NCBI RefSeq assembly: GCF_003286085.1
Contig: NW_020825312.1
Span: 2,976,001-3,040,000, forward strand
Direction of reading: 5' to 3'
Length of the DNA: 64,000 nt
From: Drosophila persimilis
Lineage: Eukaryota; Arthropoda; Insecta; Diptera; Drosophilidae
Shown: positions 59,801-64,000 of the stretch, piece by piece
How positions within the stretch are numbered: position 1 is the first letter of the stretch
Layout: every line of letters begins with the position of its first letter
Program-made: the position numbers and the translations under genes
The notes under the pieces: model-generated
What the model saw: only the letters and a program-made list of their open reading frames with translations
Database searches by the model: none
Told to the model about the DNA's origin: nothing

Positions 59801-60859
59801 GTCCCAGCTAGCCTTCGCTTCCCTTGCACCGCCCATTGTATTCCCAACTGCAGTTGTTTCTCCCAGTCCCAGTCACTGTCCCAGTCACTGTCCCAGTCCG
59901 AGTCCCATTCTCATTTTCGTTTTCATTCTCAGTATACCATTCATTAAGAGGCAGCCCCGGTGCGCACTGATGAGCGCTCGCTGCGCTTTTTGGCAACAGT
60001 GCCAGGAGCAGGAGGAGGTGGAGTAGAGGGCTGCTGGGTGTCTTGCTTGGAATGCAATTCACCGTGCGTGTACTCCGCCTCTGCACCGGCACCTGCCCCT
60101 GACGCTAGCGCAGTGCCTGTGCCTGTGCCTTCGATACAATCGGGCGGTATATGAATTTATAATTGCATCATTTTTGGGCACACAGGCTGCGAACGCTGCG
60201 AGGATGACATTCACTCGGTCACTCAGGCTGCAGTTGTAGTTGCAGTTGCAGTAGACGTTGCCGTTGCCGTTGCCGCTGCAGATGCAAATTCAGTGGCATA
60301 TACGAGTACATGCGCGTATGACAAATTTGCATGCCATCCCACCGTGAGAAATGCGTCAAATGGTGCGCCTTCTCTGGGTTCATTTCAATAAAAACACTCG
60401 GGATGTGTTGCACACAGCTGAATAAAATTTCTTGTCCCCTTTTCTTTTTTTGTTCTGTTTATTTTCATAACTTTGCAAATACCGAAATAACGCATTGGCC
60501 CAAAAAACCAATTGAAATATTTATAAACTCCCAAAAACCAATCACTAGCCCGCATCAGTGGCAAAAAATGCCTCAATTGGGTAATCACTGAATGATAAAT
60601 GGCGCCTAATAATTACTTGTTTGGATAAAATTTTCGGGTTACCGAATACGAGTATTAACATAACAAAACAATTCTCAGGTATTGCCTTATAAACAATTCG
60701 TCAGAACACATAAATATGCACCTGTATTTGAGGTACAAATAGGAAGACTAGAATAGATTTATTGTGTGAAAAGTTTCTTGGAACTGTATTTATACACAAA
60801 AATTTCTATGGAGTAATAATACTTCTCCCAGATTTGGCAAGCCAAAGGAACAATCAATA

Positions 60860-61090
60860 TGTATGGATATATTCTTGATCGGCATCTTTAGCCCTTCTGT
60901 CTGGTGGAAGTGGATGTGTGTAACACCCAGAAGGAAGCGTTTCCGACCCTATTAAGTACATATATTCTTGATCAGCATCAATAGCCAAGTCGATCTAGCT
61001 ATGTCTGTCTGTCTGTCCGTCTTGATGAGCGCCTATATCTCAGATAAACACTGTGTCCTCTGAGACACAACCTCTCGTTGTTAGATGTGT
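60860..61090 (+). mobile_element. INE-1/DINE-1-type element fragment
   Basis: Contains ggaagcgtttccgacccta, attcttgatcagcatcaata, aagtcgatctagctatgtct and a CTGTCTGTCTGTCCGTC run, in the order found in INE-1/DINE-1 elements. An additional partial copy of the ttcttgatcggcat motif precedes it at about 60870, so the copy may be internally duplicated. Non-coding, no target-site duplication recognised. Confidence 0.8.
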
Positions 61091-61300
61091 TCATACAGAT
61101 GTACGAGTACATATAAGAAATTCACACCATTCCTTATGGGAACTTCATTTCTTTCCTCCAGGCACAAGCAGGGGATGGATGATGACTGAACTTAGAAACT
61201 AGTGGAATAGAAGAGGGCCAAAGGACCACGCGCAACCAAGCACCGAAGCCATCAAAGAACATATCATTTTGTGAAGGAACCTAGTATCAGTATTAACAGC

Positions 61301-63001
61301 ATGTTGGACATCACTTGGCTACCCACCGCCTGCGGCTCTCTGGCACCTGCCCTGATACCGCCGGCACACATTGCCATTCTGTGGTACTTCTGGGAGAACT
61401 ACTCCCGGTACGTGGACAGGCACTTCTGCACTTGCTCCTGCTGGGACACCGTGTTCAAGGGCCCCTACGAGTCGGGGGTGGCCGCCTACAAGCACATGTA
61501 CTTCAATGCCACTCCCAACAGCTTCAAGATGTGGATACTGACCGTCTTCGCTGTGATTGCCCTGTACGAGTGCATTAAGCGGCTCATCGCCCTGATCCTG
61601 CAGAGCCGCGTGCGGTACTCGATGCTGCTGCTCTTCCTGCTGTCCATCTTCTCGCACTACTACGCCTGGTGGGCGTACATCAACTACTACAACGACGACT
61701 ACTACAACCAGTGGAACCACCAGCTCTTCTTCACGGTAAGCTCACAACTTTCAAAGTCAAATATCCCGGAACATGCTGCTGTCATATGTGCCCCTAAGAC
61801 TTGTCTTAGCCCCAAGTGCCGCAGCGCCGGTCATCCATAATTTATTGCCAAAGTTCGTTCGATTGCGTGCTCTAAACTTGGACAATATCCTCGCCTGCTG
61901 AGGATGGGAGCATTTTTCCGAGCACTTCGCACTTTTCCTGCACTAAGCGCTGGTGGGCGCCCGCGGGGCACAAGATAGCACTGCAAAATATAGGCCCTGC
62001 GAGGGCTGCAAGGTAATAAGTTTCAAGTGCAAATCTATCCCCGTAAAAGTATAAACTCAAAAGTTTAACCCCGTTAATGAGCAATTCACGAGGGCGAAGA
62101 ATGAGTGGGCTGACCTAGAAAATAATAATGGAAATCTGTTTGCCAGCCTCGTTAATCTGATTGCCTTCCAGGCAGCAAATGGCCGGATTGGATTTTCTCA
62201 ATTTAACCGATTGCTGGTTCCATAACAGCCATACAAACTATTTTCCGCAATTCAAAGTTTTTATTTCTTGAAGTGTTCAAGAAACACATTTCAATTCCAT
62301 CCGTTTACATACAAATGTAGGGGAGTTGAGACCGCTTCGACATGACCTTTAAATATACCTTCATATATTCGTGGAACACCTTTTGAGCGGAACTTTAACC
62401 TGCTGAGTCGAACCTCAGTCGATCCAGAAATGATTCTGGAATTATCTCGAGTGTACATATGTCTGTACATATTACTTCTCGAAATTGATCTTATCTATAA
62501 ATTTGCATCCCAATTTTCCAGATTACCGAACTGTTCTCAACGGTGCTGGTGATGCACCTGGCCAGCACCACTAATGTGGTCACACCGAAGAAGGTCTTCT
62601 GCATTGTTGGCATCGCCCTGCTGCACATCCTCGCCAGCAGCTTCGATCAGTTCTTCCTTAATGTAGTGCGAGGCGAGGGCTACGCCCACCAGATAGTGCG
62701 GGACATTGGATTCATGGTGCCCGATCTGCTGCAGCTCTTCGTTCCGGTATGGCTGCTCCGTCAAACGCGACGTGAGAGCTACTCCACGCGGCCCTTCTAT
62801 CGGGATCGGAAGCTGCATCGCGACATCGTGGCCATGTTCTGCCTGGTGTCTCTGCTGTTCGTCCTGTGCACGGTTTTGTGAGAGCGAATCATGCTGGACG
62901 CCTACGAGGAGACGCACGGCAAGATCGAGCCCGTGCAGGATGCAGCGGTGCAGCTGCTGAACCGATATCGAATGCTGGCCAGTGGCAATATCCACAACTA
63001 G
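61301..63001 (+). CDS. Multi-pass membrane protein with an in-frame TGA and coding-like continuation
   Basis: Exons 61301-61735 and 62522-62881 give 264 residues up to the TGA at 62879-62881. I do not recognise the family by name. About seven hydrophobic segments: PPAHIAILWYFW, MWILTVFAVIALY, MLLLFLLSIFSHYYAWW, LFSTVLVMHLAS, VFCIVGIALLHILASS, DLLQLFVPVWLL and DIVAMFCLVSLLFVLCTVL. Short charged loops separate them, with aromatic-rich INYYNDDYYNQWNHQ in the middle. Past the TGA the same frame stays open for 39 more codons (ERIMLDAYEETHGKIEPVQD and on to SGNIHN) and ends with TAG at 62999-63001. 31 of these 39 codons end in G or C, typical of fly coding sequence, and the peptide would form an amphipathic cytoplasmic tail. 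ATG 61301 is the first ATG before the signal-anchor. AATAAA lies at 63874-63879. Confidence 0.85.
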
Positions 63002-63900
63002 AGACAGAACTGACGGACCCGCATCGAGGTGGACTGGAGAGGACAATATGCAGCACTTGGCAGTAAGTGCAGGGCGCCAACACGTCCCGATTCCTGTAGA
63101 ATTTTGTATTTTGATTTACCATTTGTGATAGTTTTTCTTGTCGTGAGTGTTCTTTCTGAACATTTTGTTTTTTTTTGTGGTTTTTTTTTGAAGTGTTGAA
63201 GCATATCGGTAAGCATAATCAGCTAACTAATCAAGGTACATAATCAATACAGAAAACTGTAATCTTCCATTTAGAAACAATGTTGACCGATGTTGATGTT
63301 GAGTTGAGACATAATCCCATAGTTGAACTAGGTATACACATACAATAGCATAGATATACATATACTAGAATCGAGCGTAGGTGTAGCCTCCCCCTCTAGA
63401 TACAACGAACATGTGAACACGAATGAGCGTGCACTTGTCCGTAGAGACCTACATAGTGTGTAGTGACATTGGTTATACAAAAGAACAGCGATGGATTATG
63501 GATTATGGATGTGGATGTGGATGTGGACTGTGGATACCCTCCCCACCCGATGTTATAGTACTACCTTAACGTGTTACATGTGTGACTTACGACTGTTGTT
63601 CGATAATAATAATAACAATATTATACATGTGCATACAAATGGCAAACCCAATATTCCAATACATATACATACATACATACATAGTAGTAGTAGAGACCCA
63701 AATCGTAGTAATCAAAATTAATGTTAAACGAGATATTGTTACAAGGAAATCAAAAAACAAACCATCAAATATTAATATTTGGAATAGCCTATACATATAC
63801 ACGTACACGTACACATACACATACATTATATACACATATATACCTATATATTTTAGTATACAAGAATATATTGAATAAACTTTAAGAGACTGAAAATCCA
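63002..63900 (+). other. 3' UTR of the membrane-protein gene
   Basis: AT-rich with GTGGAT/GATGTG repeats at 63495-63525 and CATA repeats near 63660 and 63790-63845. The poly(A) signal is at 63874-63879. No separate gene seen. Confidence 0.5.
63874..63879 (+). terminator. Poly(A) signal of the membrane-protein gene
   Basis: AATAAA about 870 bases past the TAG, only about 50 bases before a possible start codon of the next gene. Confidence 0.45.
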
Positions 63901-63924
63901 GTAGTTTCCCTAGCATCCGACAAA

Positions 63925-63927
63925 ATG
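63925..63927 (+). CDS. Possible first coding exon (ATG only) of a gene leaving the window
   Basis: The sequence caaaATG is followed at once by a consensus donor (gtaagt). CAAA before ATG is the preferred Drosophila start context, and the same ATG|GT arrangement is used by Adk1 and its paralogue in this window. The rest of the gene would lie to the right, so identity cannot be judged. Confidence 0.3.
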
Positions 63928-64000
63928 GTAAGTTCCACACACACTTTTCAGTTGTTTATAGTTTTATTTTATTGAAATTTAAAAATTAAAAAAAAACCTT

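Overview
The window is nuclear DNA from a fly of the Drosophila obscura group (D. pseudoobscura, D. persimilis, D. miranda or a close relative). The strongest evidence is a tandem trio of esterase genes, two of them coding 545 residues and one 548, which matches the Est-5C/Est-5B/Est-5A cluster described in that group. D. melanogaster has only Est-6 and Est-P at the corresponding place. The flanking genes (Tsen54, thoc6, Miox, CAH2, Rh7) agree with the 68F-69A region of D. melanogaster 3L (Muller element D), which lies on XR in the obscura group. Introns are short with ordinary GT-AG ends, coding third positions are GC-rich, spacers are AT-rich with many microsatellites, and INE-1/DINE-1 and mariner debris is present.

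Layout. 1-5732 (+): 3' end of an unrecognised gene with two alternative C-termini. 8371-9708 (+): Tsen54, a tRNA-splicing endonuclease subunit. 9957-10677 (+): an adenylate-kinase-like gene that has lost catalytic motifs. 11120-14165 (+): Adk1, with two alternative N-terminal exons. 16119-17048 (-): secreted chymotrypsin-like protease. 22375-23487 (+): thoc6. 23626-30994 (-): Est-5A, Est-5B and Est-5C, all transcribed leftward. 32190-33269 (-): Miox. 36.2-36.8 kb: mariner remnant. 37666-40097 (-): CAH2, a membrane-attached carbonic anhydrase. 40.1-52.8 kb: a spacer of about 12.7 kb in which I find no gene. 52812-54419 (+): Rh7 opsin. 54.4-61.3 kb: spacer with INE-1 fragments. 61301-63001 (+): multi-pass membrane protein whose frame continues past a TGA. 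63925: possible start of another gene.

The genes do not form one pathway. The functional groupings are the Adk pair (adenine nucleotide balance), two RNA-processing housekeeping genes (Tsen54 and thoc6, both with DREF-type TATCGATA sites upstream) and the esterase cluster.

The points most worth a second look are the in-frame TGA with a well-formed 39-codon continuation, the decayed adenylate kinase beside an intact one, the GC-AG/GT-AG donor pair in Adk1, the protease that seems to lack a zymogen cleavage site, and the homogenised central part of the esterase genes. I found no evidence of an undescribed mobile or defence-like system.
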